Shown one piece after another: positions 11,173 through 18,757 of a DNA stretch of 20,830 bases. The notes beneath the pieces were generated by a model. That model saw nothing but the letters and a program-made list of their open reading frames with translations, was not told the DNA's origin and made no database searches. How positions within the stretch are numbered: the stretch's first letter is position 1; every line of letters begins with the position of its first letter. Source of the DNA: a virus; the IMG/VR virus record IMGVR_UViG_3300043137_000571, positions 1-20,830 of that record, one strand, 5' to 3'. The position numbers and the translations under genes are program-made.

Positions 11173-11396
11173 TCCTCAAACATCTCAGCGGTTTCCAAAG
11201 TGAGGTTGCGAATATCGCTAACCGTGAAATCTACTTGGAGTCTGGGTAGTATTGCCTCCACCAAAGAAACGGCACTTTTCAAAGAAGACTGCCGAACTAT
11301 AGAGCGCTGCTCCTGCCCATAATGTTTCATATGAGCAGGTTCAACTTTACCTCCAATCTTATTAGCCAATGCCATATCGTTTACGCCTCTTGCCAT
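11157..11396 (-). CDS. Hypothetical 79-residue protein between SSB and exonuclease
   Basis: Starts MARGVNDMALANKIGGKVEP; ends LTLETAEMFEEWVSR. An internal ...QRSIVRQSSLKSAVSLVEAI segment resembles small proteins next to exonuclease or recombinase genes in Bacteroidota phages, with no known role that I can name. Stop and start overlaps with both neighbours (1 bp with the SSB gene as TAATG, 16 bp with the exonuclease) suggest it is translated with them. Could be a recombination accessory factor. Confidence 0.6.
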   Translation of the reverse strand: MARGVNDMALANKIGGKVEPAHMKHYGQEQRSIVRQSSLKSAVSLVEAILPRLQVDFTVSDIRNLTLETAEMFEEWVSR

Positions 11397-12001
11397 TAGA
11401 ACGGAAGATCCCCAAAATCATCGTCCTGAGGAGACTCTACGTAAGGATTAACCGCATGGTCAGTAACGATATCATTTGGAACTACAGGAGCCAAGTTACG
11501 AGTAAACTCATTTACTTTATCAACTCTGTAAGCCTCAACCTCTGACCAATCCACACTAATCACTTCTCCTTTTTTGTTCTTCAATTCCTCTGGAGCAGGT
11601 ACGCCTTCTTGACCGATTTTAAAGGCCCACTTCATTACTTCGCCATTCTGTTTGATAAACAAAGCACTTCTCTTCTTATCATCAACAATTTTCAAGTTTG
11701 GAATAAATTCCACTCTCAAGTGAGGATTGATTGAAGGGCAACAATGCGCAAAAGCAATAAAGTAAGAAGTCTGCTTACTAGTAGGTTCTTCACCTTTCAT
11801 TTTAATTTGCAATTGATACATCTGATCGTCTTCCAACGTGATGCACAAATCTGTACCATACTTGTGGTCTCTCGTACTAATCGCACGGATGTAACCTTCT
11901 ACTGAGTCGAACAAGATGTACTTTTCGCCTTCTTTCTTTGCAATCTTACCTTCTCTGATAGTAAGATAAACTAATGGGGTTGTTTTTTCTTTTAAAGCCA
12001 T
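11396..12001 (-). CDS. Single-stranded DNA-binding protein-like, first gene of the recombination operon
   Basis: The true start is ATG at 12001, giving 201 residues (MALKEKTTPLVYLTIREGKI...). The core is beta-rich with an OB-fold-like spread of strands (YILFDSVEGYIRAI; LCITLEDDQMYQLQIKMKG; LRVEFIPNLKIV; ALFIKQNGEVMKWAF). The acidic C-terminus ends ESPQDDDFGDLPF, the SSB-type tail that recruits partner proteins. No classic SSB sequence match is visible, so it is a distant SSB or annealing-type protein. Gene order SSB - small protein - YqaJ exonuclease - HNH fits a phage recombination/replication module. Transcription is likely from the divergent promoter at 12017-12047. Confidence 0.7.
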   Translation of the reverse strand: MALKEKTTPLVYLTIREGKIAKKEGEKYILFDSVEGYIRAISTRDHKYGTDLCITLEDDQMYQLQIKMKGEEPTSKQTSYFIAFAHCCPSINPHLRVEFIPNLKIVDDKKRSALFIKQNGEVMKWAFKIGQEGVPAPEELKNKKGEVISVDWSEVEAYRVDKVNEFTRNLAPVVPNDIVTDHAVNPYVESPQDDDFGDLPF

Positions 12002-12016
12002 AACTATATTGTGAGG

Positions 12017-12047
12017 CGAATATACAACCAAATTTGGAAATTACAAA
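12017..12047 (-). promoter_or_regulatory. Leftward promoter of the recombination operon
   Basis: Minus strand TTTG (12047-12044), 19-bp spacer, TATATTCG (12024-12017): one mismatch to TAnnTTTG. Expected start near 12011, about 10 nt before the ATG at 12001. Confidence 0.5.
12028..12037. promoter_or_regulatory. Palindrome CCAAATTTGG between divergent promoters
   Basis: Perfect 10-bp palindrome. It lies between the two boxes of the leftward promoter and overlaps the -33 TTTG of the rightward one, so a protein bound here would affect both. The gene next to it (12074) encodes a possible helix-turn-helix regulator. Confidence 0.45.
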
Positions 12048-12064
12048 AAAAAATATTAAAATTG
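12033..12064 (+). promoter_or_regulatory. Rightward promoter of the regulator operon
   Basis: TTTG (12033-12036), 20-bp spacer, TAAAATTG (12057-12064), one mismatch to the consensus, 9 bp before the ATG at 12074. Confidence 0.45.
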
Positions 12065-12073
12065 TATATTATT

Positions 12074-12316
12074 ATGAACAACGAATTAAAAAATAAAGTG
12101 GTCGAGCTAAAATCAAAACTCCGCAGGGGGGACATGGCTCGCATCGTGGAGAGAACGTCAGCATTTGGCGTTAAGAAGTATGACGTTTACAACATCCTAA
12201 ACGGAAAATCATTAATCGATAGTCAAAAATTAATTCTTGTTATGCGTGAAGTTCAAAACTGCATCAATGAAAATGAAAAATACATGGAGTATTTTAACCA
12301 GTCAATTACCGTATGA
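12074..12316 (+). CDS. Small putative helix-turn-helix regulator
   Basis: The ATG at 12074 is chosen over an upstream in-frame start because the intervening sequence holds the promoter. An 80-residue protein: LRRGDMARIVERTSAFGVKK, then YDVYNILNGKSLIDSQKLIL. The pattern (R.GD...I.....G....DVYNILNGK) looks like a compact helix-turn-helix, with the recognition helix around VKKYDVYNILNG, as in small Cro/XRE-like proteins of Bacteroidota elements. It is divergently placed from the recombination operon and shares the control region, so it may act on both promoters. It is coupled to the next gene by an ATGA overlap. Confidence 0.6.
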   Translation: MNNELKNKVVELKSKLRRGDMARIVERTSAFGVKKYDVYNILNGKSLIDSQKLILVMREVQNCINENEKYMEYFNQSITV

Positions 12317-12726
12317 CCTACGATGAATTAGACAAGCAGATAATTGACATCAAAAAGAAAGGCTTGAATATAATTCTCGAAGCCTCCATGATTGCTGAAG
12401 TAAGAGAAACATTCTACAATGTTCGCATTGACCAAAAGATGCAAGAAATCAGCAGTACTTTTGTTAAGAATGTCAGTTATCTAGAAACTCTACATAAACA
12501 ATATCCAACTTACGGAAAAATTAGGGAATTTATGGGTGTCATTGCTCATCCCGATCACAACGATTACATTTTTGGCAAGAAGAGAGTAGGAAGTTTAAGA
12601 ACTTTCTTTCTTGTGGCTGAGTTTTACGGATTGCCCGTAGAACTTTTATTATTTAACGATTTAGAAACTCATGGCGATATCCTCAAAAAAACATATCCTG
12701 CTCTTTTCAAACAGAGTAGAAATTAA
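12313..12726 (+). CDS. Hypothetical 137-residue protein, possible diverged XRE-like regulator
   Basis: Starts MTYDELDKQIIDIKKKGLNI. N-terminal helical coiled region (about residues 1-45), then a C-terminal domain with YGKIREFMGVIAHPDHNDYI and RTFFLVAEFYGLPVELLLF. The last segment (fflvAefyGlPvelLLf.dl) resembles the closing helix of XRE-type helix-turn-helix domains. I am not sure. Translationally coupled to the preceding small regulator and overlapping the resolvase start by 56 bp, so it belongs to the same rightward operon. Confidence 0.55.
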   Translation: MTYDELDKQIIDIKKKGLNIILEASMIAEVRETFYNVRIDQKMQEISSTFVKNVSYLETLHKQYPTYGKIREFMGVIAHPDHNDYIFGKKRVGSLRTFFLVAEFYGLPVELLLFNDLETHGDILKKTYPALFKQSRN

Positions 12727-13069
12727 ACCTTTGTCAGTAAACAGAGCCTGGCAAGGTAAAAGATTCAAAACACCAGAATACACCGCTTACGAAAAGGAAG
12801 TACTGCTGAAGTTACAACCATACGATTTAAGCACGTCTAAGGAGCCCATAGAGCTCTCAATGGTCGTAGGGTTATCCAACATGGCCTCAGACATAGATAA
12901 TGTCGTAAAACCCTTCGTAGACATCTTGCAGAAGAAGTACGGATTCAACGATAAATACATCTTCAGACTCATCGTAGAAAAAAAATTAGTTCTGAAAGGT
13001 GCCGAGTTTATTGAGTTCTACATAAAAAAGTTGACTCCAAGACATTACATACTTGACTTTTCAGAATAA
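12671..13069 (+). CDS. RusA-type Holliday junction resolvase
   Basis: A 132-residue protein. RusA family features: SVNRAW near the N-terminus (residues 22-27), then SDIDNVVKPFVDILQKKYGFNDKYI (73-97) with D74, D76, N77, K80 and D84 and the closing GFND. The acidic residues of this segment are the metal-binding catalytic ones in RusA. The enzyme cuts Holliday junctions or branched replication/recombination DNA before packaging. The start at 12671 overlaps the upstream gene by 56 bp; later starts would remove the first strand. Read with the two regulators from 12074. Confidence 0.8.
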   Translation: MAISSKKHILLFSNRVEIKPLSVNRAWQGKRFKTPEYTAYEKEVLLKLQPYDLSTSKEPIELSMVVGLSNMASDIDNVVKPFVDILQKKYGFNDKYIFRLIVEKKLVLKGAEFIEFYIKKLTPRHYILDFSE

Positions 13070-13086
13070 TGATATTATGTTTGCAC

Positions 13087-13130
13087 CGCAGTCCTTAGTT
13101 TTTAATGGGGGTATGTCTTGAAGGACTGTG
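13087..13130. repeat. Inverted repeat CGCAGTCCTT / AAGGACTGTG
   Basis: 10-bp arms (one G-U if RNA) at 13087-13096 and 13121-13130, separated by 24 nt. It lies just after the resolvase stop without a T run, so it is not a clear terminator; it may be an mRNA 3'-end structure or a binding site. Confidence 0.55.
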
Positions 13131-13314
13131 TGGGGATGAACGAGAAAGTACGCTTGGGAATCACAACCACTACCACACCTGAACCAATTTTCACAAAAGC
13201 TTTTTTTGAGGCTTTTAAAGGAAAGGGGGGAAAGGGGGGTATGGTTTAAATAGTGGTTCACCCAAGAAAATACTCTGTCTTACGTCTCGGAAGGCAATAT
13301 ACTAAGTAATAGTA
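13131..13314. other. Gene-free stretch with G-run pair before the portal gene
   Basis: Together with the hairpin this makes about 280 bp without a convincing gene between the resolvase and portal genes. It contains GGGGGG-AAA-GGGGGG (13225-13239) preceded by GG, which could form a G-quadruplex, and the small inverted repeat AAAAGC/GCTTTT around 13195-13216. The minus-strand frame at 13061-13261 has no support. Confidence 0.5.
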
Positions 13315-13346
13315 TTGTGAATTACAAATAAAATTTCATAAATTTG
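13315..13346 (+). promoter_or_regulatory. Promoter of the portal gene
   Basis: TTG (13315-13317), 21-bp spacer, TAAATTTG (13339-13346), five bases before the ATG at 13352. Likely leaderless transcript. Confidence 0.65.
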
Positions 13347-13351
13347 TAGTA

Positions 13352-15571
13352 ATGGCATTCACTATAACTAATCAACCAAAGCAGTTTTTATCAGAAAGTG
13401 AAAAAAACAAAATTTGGTATAAGGAGAATCTAAAATTTATCATGTCTCATTTCAATAAGAGACACGACCGCATTTCAAGAATTAGAAAACAAGAAGATTT
13501 AGAAAATCCTATTGATGAAGTGGTGAGAATGTTTACCTACTATCTAGGGAGACAATACAACAAAGATTATTACTACACAACCCAAGACCAAAGCGGTTGT
13601 GATTTGCCAACAGTTTGGATCAATGGTCAAAAAATAACCTCCTTAGTTGACTACATGGTTGGTAACGCAATCAAGATGATTGAGAACGTTGAACCAAGTG
13701 TTAAATCTCAGAGTAAGGCGACCATCAACAAAAAAACCAAATTGCTCGATCAGGCGCTATTGAAATTTGATATGCCCGAGTTATTTGAGAGGATGGCGCA
13801 ATTTGGAATTGAATATAATCCCATGGGTAATGCCCAACAAGGGTTTGAAGTTCCAGAAGACATTTATCGTTACATGGAATACGATTACAAAGAATATTCT
13901 GAAATCATTGCTATGACAATGTGTGAGGATATTCTACATCGTAATTCATACATGGAGAAATTCAAGCAAGCCTTTTTGTATACCTTGCTAGGTGGATACG
14001 TAGGAATAGAAAATAGAATAGAAAATGGTAAGCAGTATTTTGATGTTGTGCTACCTCATAATCTTATTGTTGATAGGGCGAAAGATGACGATTTCAATTC
14101 TGAGGCCCGTTTTGTAGGTAAAATTGATTGGTTGAATGTAACTGATATAATCGAACGTTATCAAGACTCACTCACTATTGAAGAGATTGAAGAAATCAAG
14201 CAAATCAATATGAACAACTTATATCAGTTGCTCGATTTGACTACTCACCCTTATGCAACCAACTGGGCATTCAACGTAAACAATTTGCCAACCTTGGCGT
14301 GTGTTACTGGCTATTGGGTTGGTATGAAGGATATGGGTTATGAGAAGTCTGGAGATAAATTTGGTAATACTCACTACAGTAAAATTAGAAATGGTAGGAA
14401 GGGTCAGTATTGGACCAAAACAATTTACAAAGGAACTCTAATCGGTAATAAGTATATTGTTGATGCTGAGGAGGTAACAAACCAAGTGAGAAAGCACGAC
14501 AACCCTGGCGATGTGGAATTACCATTAAAAGTATTTATTCCGAATATGGTTATGGGTGAGAATCGTTCTGTAGTGGCACGTCTCCACCAACACCAAGATC
14601 GTATCGATTACATTACCAACGAGATTACCAAAATGATGACTCGTAGTAAGGGTAAAGTATATCTGATTAACAAACAGAAGTTGGGTTCTTCTACGGCTAA
14701 GGATGTAATCTCTGATTTCGAAAGAATGGGTATTCATATTACTGATGGTTCAGCAACCGGAGAAGATTTTGTATCTGGTCAAGAAGCCAAGATGGTCGAA
14801 GTTGTAGACATGACGCTTGATCCCAATGTGAATTTGCTAATCAACTTGCGCCAAGAAGAAGAAAGATTGATGGAAGAAATCGTATCTGTTCCTAAAATTG
14901 CTTTGGGACAACAGAGCGGTTATGTCGGTGCTAAAACACAAGCCGGTACCATCGCTCAATCTAACTTGGGAACTACTTATCTTTACCAAGGATTCATTCA
15001 ATTCATCCAAAAAGAATTGGCCTTTGCTTTGAATCAATTTAAAGTTTCATTGATGGCTGAATCAGAAGAAGAAATTCCAGTGATTGGGTCTCGGGGCAAA
15101 CAATGGTTGAAGATTGTTAAAGATTTCCAATTCGAAGAGTTGGGCGTTTATATCAAAGTTAAAGACTTTATTGATGATGCAGCTAGAGAACGTTTGTTGA
15201 GTTTGGCTCAAGCATCTATGCAGAACCAAATGATTGATATGTTGGATTACTTGCGAATTGAAAGAGCCAAGACGTATACCGAGTTGGTAAGCGAATTGGA
15301 ATACTCTTTGAATAAGAAGAAGAGAGATGCTGAAAAACAACAAGCAATGATGCAGATGATGCAACAGGCACAGCAAGAACAACAGATGGCACAGCAACAG
15401 CAAGTAGCAGGAATGAAAGAAGAAGGTTCTAATTACAGAAAAGAATTGGATGTTCAAGGTAAGATGGCTTCTACTATGATTGATAAATCAACTGCAAATG
15501 GAGAAGAAATGCCAGCAGACTTGATGCAACAAATCATGGGCGGTGGTGAAGAACAGATGCCTCAACAATAA
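13352..15571 (+). CDS. Portal protein
   Basis: A 739-residue protein, the usual length of portals in crAss-like and related Bacteroidota podoviruses. It starts MAFTITNQPKQFLSESEKNK. The middle holds FDVVLPHNLIVDRAKDDDFN, with the typical portal alternation of strands and helices, then the long helical stem region (about 400-560: HQDRIDYITNEITKMMTRSKGK, LINLRQEEERLMEEIVSVPK, TQAGTIAQSNLG). The Gln/Met-rich tail (MMQMMQQAQQEQQMAQQQQ, about 668-690) is a barrel/crown-like disordered extension common in portals. Identification rests on this overall pattern and on position before scaffold and capsid genes. Role: dodecameric DNA gate at one capsid vertex and base for tail assembly. Own promoter; no terminator seen before the next gene. 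Confidence 0.8.
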   Translation: MAFTITNQPKQFLSESEKNKIWYKENLKFIMSHFNKRHDRISRIRKQEDLENPIDEVVRMFTYYLGRQYNKDYYYTTQDQSGCDLPTVWINGQKITSLVDYMVGNAIKMIENVEPSVKSQSKATINKKTKLLDQALLKFDMPELFERMAQFGIEYNPMGNAQQGFEVPEDIYRYMEYDYKEYSEIIAMTMCEDILHRNSYMEKFKQAFLYTLLGGYVGIENRIENGKQYFDVVLPHNLIVDRAKDDDFNSEARFVGKIDWLNVTDIIERYQDSLTIEEIEEIKQINMNNLYQLLDLTTHPYATNWAFNVNNLPTLACVTGYWVGMKDMGYEKSGDKFGNTHYSKIRNGRKGQYWTKTIYKGTLIGNKYIVDAEEVTNQVRKHDNPGDVELPLKVFIPNMVMGENRSVVARLHQHQDRIDYITNEITKMMTRSKGKVYLINKQKLGSSTAKDVISDFERMGIHITDGSATGEDFVSGQEAKMVEVVDMTLDPNVNLLINLRQEEERLMEEIVSVPKIALGQQSGYVGAKTQAGTIAQSNLGTTYLYQGFIQFIQKELAFALNQFKVSLMAESEEEIPVIGSRGKQWLKIVKDFQFEELGVYIKVKDFIDDAARERLLSLAQASMQNQMIDMLDYLRIERAKTYTELVSELEYSLNKKKRDAEKQQAMMQMMQQAQQEQQMAQQQQVAGMKEEGSNYRKELDVQGKMASTMIDKSTANGEEMPADLMQQIMGGGEEQMPQQ

Positions 15572-15575
15572 AAAA

Positions 15576-15607
15576 TTTGTAATAATAGTAAAAATAAACT
15601 AAATTTG
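15576..15607 (+). promoter_or_regulatory. Promoter before the scaffold-like gene
   Basis: TTTG (15576-15579), 20-bp spacer, TAAATTTG (15600-15607), seven bases before the ATG at 15615. Perfect consensus match. Confidence 0.75.
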
Positions 15608-15614
15608 TTAGAAT

Positions 15615-16532
15615 ATGTCAGAAGATTTCTTGAGTCAGATTGCTGATGAGCTGAGAGGCCAGCAGATTCCAAATGCTACCGAAACGGTAGAAGTACAAGC
15701 GGAAGAACAAACAACCGCTGAACCAATAGTTCCCGAGACAGAAGTTAATGATCAAATTACAGATGCTGTAACTCAAACAAAAGAATGGTGGGATGAAGAT
15801 GAAAAACCTGTTGCAAATACTGAAGTTAAGCCTGTAGAAGATAAGCCAACATATGAATTGGACGATGATTTGAAATTACTTTCAGAATACAAAAAGAGCG
15901 GTAAAACTCTTGCTGATTTTGTAAAGGAATATCAAATCGAAGACCATTCGCAATGGACAGAGGAGAAAATCGTAAAAGAAGGTTTGAAAGAGTTTATGAA
16001 TCTTAGCGATGAAGAACTCGAACAAGCAGCTTACGAATATGACACTGCGTCTATTTTTCAAAAGAAACAATGGGCTGAGAACTTTAAACAGAAGTTTGAT
16101 AATAAAAATGCGGACAAACTGAAACAGTTGACCTCAAATAATAAACAAACTACTGAAGTTCAAGAAGCTATTGCTAAAAAATACGAAGTTGAATTGGAAA
16201 GTTTTTCTAAGGAAGTTGTAGGTAAAGAAGTTTATGGACTAAAAATTACAGACGAAATGTCTAAGGATTTGAAAAAATTCATTAACGAAGAATTTACTCT
16301 CCAAAAGGAAGACGGATCGTTCGACATCGAAAAGGTTTATTCTGTATCTCTATGGATGAAATACGGAAAAGACTTAGTAAAAGCCAACATTACGAAAGCT
16401 CGCAACGAAGGTAAAGAACAGGTTATTAAAGAAGTTAGTAACCCTAGTAAAAACATGACAGGCGGTGGACGTTCGGTTGGTTCTGGACTTGAGGCCGCAC
16501 AAGAGGCTTTTGCAGCTATGTTCCCTGGCTGA
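15615..16532 (+). CDS. Scaffold-like capsid assembly protein
   Basis: A 305-residue, strongly acidic and helical protein starting MSEDFLSQIADELRGQQIPN. A low-complexity acidic N-terminal half (EQTTAEPIVPETEVNDQITD) is followed by charged helices (KQLTSNNKQTTEVQEAI, EFTLQKEDGSFDIEKVYSVS) and a Gly-rich, positively charged end (SKNMTGGGRSVGSGLEAAQE). Position between portal and major capsid genes, acidity, helix content and a basic C-terminal tail fit a scaffolding protein that guides capsid assembly and is later removed. No protease gene is visible nearby. The capsid gene follows after 33 bp without its own promoter, so the two are probably cotranscribed. Confidence 0.7.
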   Translation: MSEDFLSQIADELRGQQIPNATETVEVQAEEQTTAEPIVPETEVNDQITDAVTQTKEWWDEDEKPVANTEVKPVEDKPTYELDDDLKLLSEYKKSGKTLADFVKEYQIEDHSQWTEEKIVKEGLKEFMNLSDEELEQAAYEYDTASIFQKKQWAENFKQKFDNKNADKLKQLTSNNKQTTEVQEAIAKKYEVELESFSKEVVGKEVYGLKITDEMSKDLKKFINEEFTLQKEDGSFDIEKVYSVSLWMKYGKDLVKANITKARNEGKEQVIKEVSNPSKNMTGGGRSVGSGLEAAQEAFAAMFPG

Positions 16533-16565
16533 TAAGAGGGACAAAAACAAAAAAAACGATAAAAA

Positions 16566-17912
16566 ATGTCAACCATTTCAAATCTTCCATTAAGTCAATC
16601 TTTATTGCTTAAAGGACTTTCTTTGCCAAACAAAATGGCAATGGTTTATAGCCAAGATTACGGTTATAACGTGTTGACTCAGCTTACTTCTAAGTTGTCT
16701 TCTTCTATTTCGACTTCACAGCCGAAAGTAGAGATTTCTTCTTTGGGTAACTTGGGTGTTTACTCTAAAATTGTATCTAACGGTACTGCTGCTGGTAGCG
16801 GTATGTTGACCGTTCCTGTATCTGATGCAAGTAAGTTCCGTGTTAGTGACATCGTTGCTGACGGTAACTTGGTTCAAGGTATTGTAGTTAGCGTTGATAC
16901 TGTAGCAAATAGTTTGACTATTGCTCCTCATAGCGTAACTTCATTGACTGCTGGATCTCACTTTTTGGCGAACCAACACGCAAAGCGTTTCTTTGATGCT
17001 TCTGCTAACCGTTCTAGCCAAGGTAAGAGCACTTTGAACTACACACCTGATACCGACTTTGCTTTGACTGCGGTAACTCGTGAAAGTTCACACCAATCTC
17101 GTAGAGATCGTACTGCTTCTTTCGTGAAGTGGAATGGCGATTTCTGGTGGAGGTCTTATGATGATTTGACTTTGAAAGCGTTCGCCAAGCAATTGGAGTA
17201 CAAATATGCTTTCTCTGAGCGTCAAATCAAGCAAGGTCCTTTCGGTGAGTATTACACTACCGGTGGTTTGCGTTGGTCAATCATCAACAATGGTGGTTCT
17301 TATTTGTCTTTGACTTCTGAGTTGACTCAGTCTGTATTCAATGATTTCTTGGAGCAAATGGTTCGTGTATCTGCTGAAGGTGGACGTAAGTTGATTGCTT
17401 TGATGGGATCTGCTGCCATGGCTCGTTTGCAAACTATCTTGGGTGACTACATCAAATATGCTGGTACTGCTAACACCTTGGGTGGAACTACCGTAACCGG
17501 TTTGAACGTGATGAAGTATGCTTACGCTGGTTTGGAAATCGAATTCGTTCGTTGGGCATTGTTGGATGACGAGATGTTCCGTGGTGAATTGTCAAGCGTA
17601 AACGGTAAGCCTCGTATGAGTAACTCTATTTACTTCATCGACACTACTGCTGTTCCTGCTGCTGATGGTTCTGGAAATATCGCTGCTTTGCAAAAATACC
17701 ACTTCAATCAAGACGAGTTGATCGCCAACTACGTTCCTGGTATGATTGGTTTGGAGTCAAGTAGTGCTTCAACTGTTAAAGCTGCTTTGAGCGGTGGTCA
17801 GTCTGTATCTTTGGGTACTAGTGATGTTGACGGAGTTGACTTCCACATCCTTTCTGATTGTGGTTTGTATTGTATTGCAGACAAAATGGGTCTGATTGAA
17901 TTCGCTATCTAA
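16566..17912 (+). CDS. Major capsid protein (HK97 fold expected)
   Basis: A 448-residue protein starting MSTISNLPLSQSLLLKGLSL. Order of parts: N-terminal arm, a beta-insertion (residues about 58-130, VSDASKFRVSDIVADGNLVQ), an E-loop-like stretch (about 150-215, with many Arg: SSHQSRRDRTASF), a long helix region (FNDFLEQMVRVSAEGGRKLI), and a C-terminal A-domain-like part (GLEIEFVRWALLDDEMFRGE). The codons are unusually rich in GCT, TCT, GGT and TTG, as expected for a very highly expressed gene. Position after the scaffold supports the assignment. HK97 fold itself is inferred from family knowledge. Confidence 0.75.
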   Translation: MSTISNLPLSQSLLLKGLSLPNKMAMVYSQDYGYNVLTQLTSKLSSSISTSQPKVEISSLGNLGVYSKIVSNGTAAGSGMLTVPVSDASKFRVSDIVADGNLVQGIVVSVDTVANSLTIAPHSVTSLTAGSHFLANQHAKRFFDASANRSSQGKSTLNYTPDTDFALTAVTRESSHQSRRDRTASFVKWNGDFWWRSYDDLTLKAFAKQLEYKYAFSERQIKQGPFGEYYTTGGLRWSIINNGGSYLSLTSELTQSVFNDFLEQMVRVSAEGGRKLIALMGSAAMARLQTILGDYIKYAGTANTLGGTTVTGLNVMKYAYAGLEIEFVRWALLDDEMFRGELSSVNGKPRMSNSIYFIDTTAVPAADGSGNIAALQKYHFNQDELIANYVPGMIGLESSSASTVKAALSGGQSVSLGTSDVDGVDFHILSDCGLYCIADKMGLIEFAI

Positions 17913-17923
17913 TATTTATAACT

Positions 17924-18670
17924 ATGTCAATGACTCAAAAATATTACTGTTTAGCCGCTAACCCTAGTGCTAATGATGGTACCGCTGTAAACAAGGGTGG
18001 ATTTATCTCTTTGGGTGGAACTCAAGCCTTGGCTGGTCTTCCTTCTGCTTTGAGAAACTTTCCTTTCCAGTTGAACGCTATCAAAAATGGCTACTATAAG
18101 GCTTATGCTGCTGAGGTTTTGCGTGTTATTACTATTACTCCTACTGCCGCTGCTAACACTGATTACCGTGTTGTATTGAGCGCTGAAAAAGGACAAACTT
18201 TTAATAACAACTTGCCTAATGAAGTACAAACTGTATTTACTCACACTACTGCCGCTACAGGTGGTACTGCGACTACTATCGGTGATGCTTTCCGTACTGC
18301 TATTAACAACCATCCTTATTGGAGTACTCGTGTTGTTGCTTCTGGTACTACTACTTTGATTATCACTGCTAAGGCTGGTTTTCCAATCTTTAGTGCTGCC
18401 GGTGGACCTTTGATGGCTACCGTAGTTTCTACTGCTGGTTCCCCGGAGTACGGTGCCAAAGGTGCTGATTTGTTGGCTTCTGGCTATTTCAACACTGATA
18501 CAGGTCTTCCTGTTGCTGGTCAAACCTACAGCGCTATGGTTTTCGAAATCAAACCCCAAGGCGAAAGCGTATTGGGTGGTGGTGCTGATGAGAAATTAAC
18601 CCTTTACATCAACTCTGGTGGTAACTGGGCTCTTCTTATCACTGCTCTTTCTGGTTTATTGGTTAAATAA
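17924..18670 (+). CDS. Probable virion structural protein (capsid-associated)
   Basis: A 248-residue protein starting MSMTQKYYCLAANPSANDGT; Ala/Thr/Gly-rich and beta-strand rich (ITPTAAANTDYRVVLSAEKG; TTLIITAKAGFPIFSAAGGP; KLTLYINSGGNWALLITALS). It uses the same biased codon set (GCT, TCT, GGT) as the capsid gene, so it is probably also made in large amounts. Directly behind the capsid gene (11 bp), with a terminator at its end, it may be a capsid decoration or minor head protein. Family not recognised. Confidence 0.6.
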   Translation: MSMTQKYYCLAANPSANDGTAVNKGGFISLGGTQALAGLPSALRNFPFQLNAIKNGYYKAYAAEVLRVITITPTAAANTDYRVVLSAEKGQTFNNNLPNEVQTVFTHTTAATGGTATTIGDAFRTAINNHPYWSTRVVASGTTTLIITAKAGFPIFSAAGGPLMATVVSTAGSPEYGAKGADLLASGYFNTDTGLPVAGQTYSAMVFEIKPQGESVLGGGADEKLTLYINSGGNWALLITALSGLLVK

Positions 18671-18688
18671 TAAATAACCAATCTCAAG

Positions 18689-18719
18689 AAGAGGGGGAAT
18701 AAAATCTCCCTCTTTTTTT
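18689..18719 (+). terminator. Terminator after the capsid unit
   Basis: AGAGGGGGA (18690-18698) pairs with TCTCCCTCT (18705-18713) around a six-base loop, followed by seven T. The T run ends in the TTTG that serves as -33 box of the next promoter. Confidence 0.8.
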
Positions 18720-18748
18720 GTTTTAGGTAGTAAAATAATTTATATTTG
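18717..18748 (+). promoter_or_regulatory. Promoter of the 283-residue gene
   Basis: TTTG (18717-18720), 20-bp spacer, TATATTTG (18741-18748), nine bases before the ATG at 18758. Perfect match. Confidence 0.75.
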
Positions 18749-18757
18749 TAAAAAGTT

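Noticed and set aside
13195-13216. AAAAGC...GCTTTT as a terminator of the resolvase operon
   Set aside because: The stem is only six A/T-rich pairs and is not followed by a T run on either strand.
13061-13261. 66-codon minus-strand frame before the portal gene
   Set aside because: No promoter or partner gene, and its sequence includes the hairpin and the G-runs; looks non-coding.
16525-16565. AAGAGGG as a Shine-Dalgarno site of the capsid gene
   Set aside because: It lies about 28 bp before the ATG, too far, and no other gene here shows a Shine-Dalgarno sequence.
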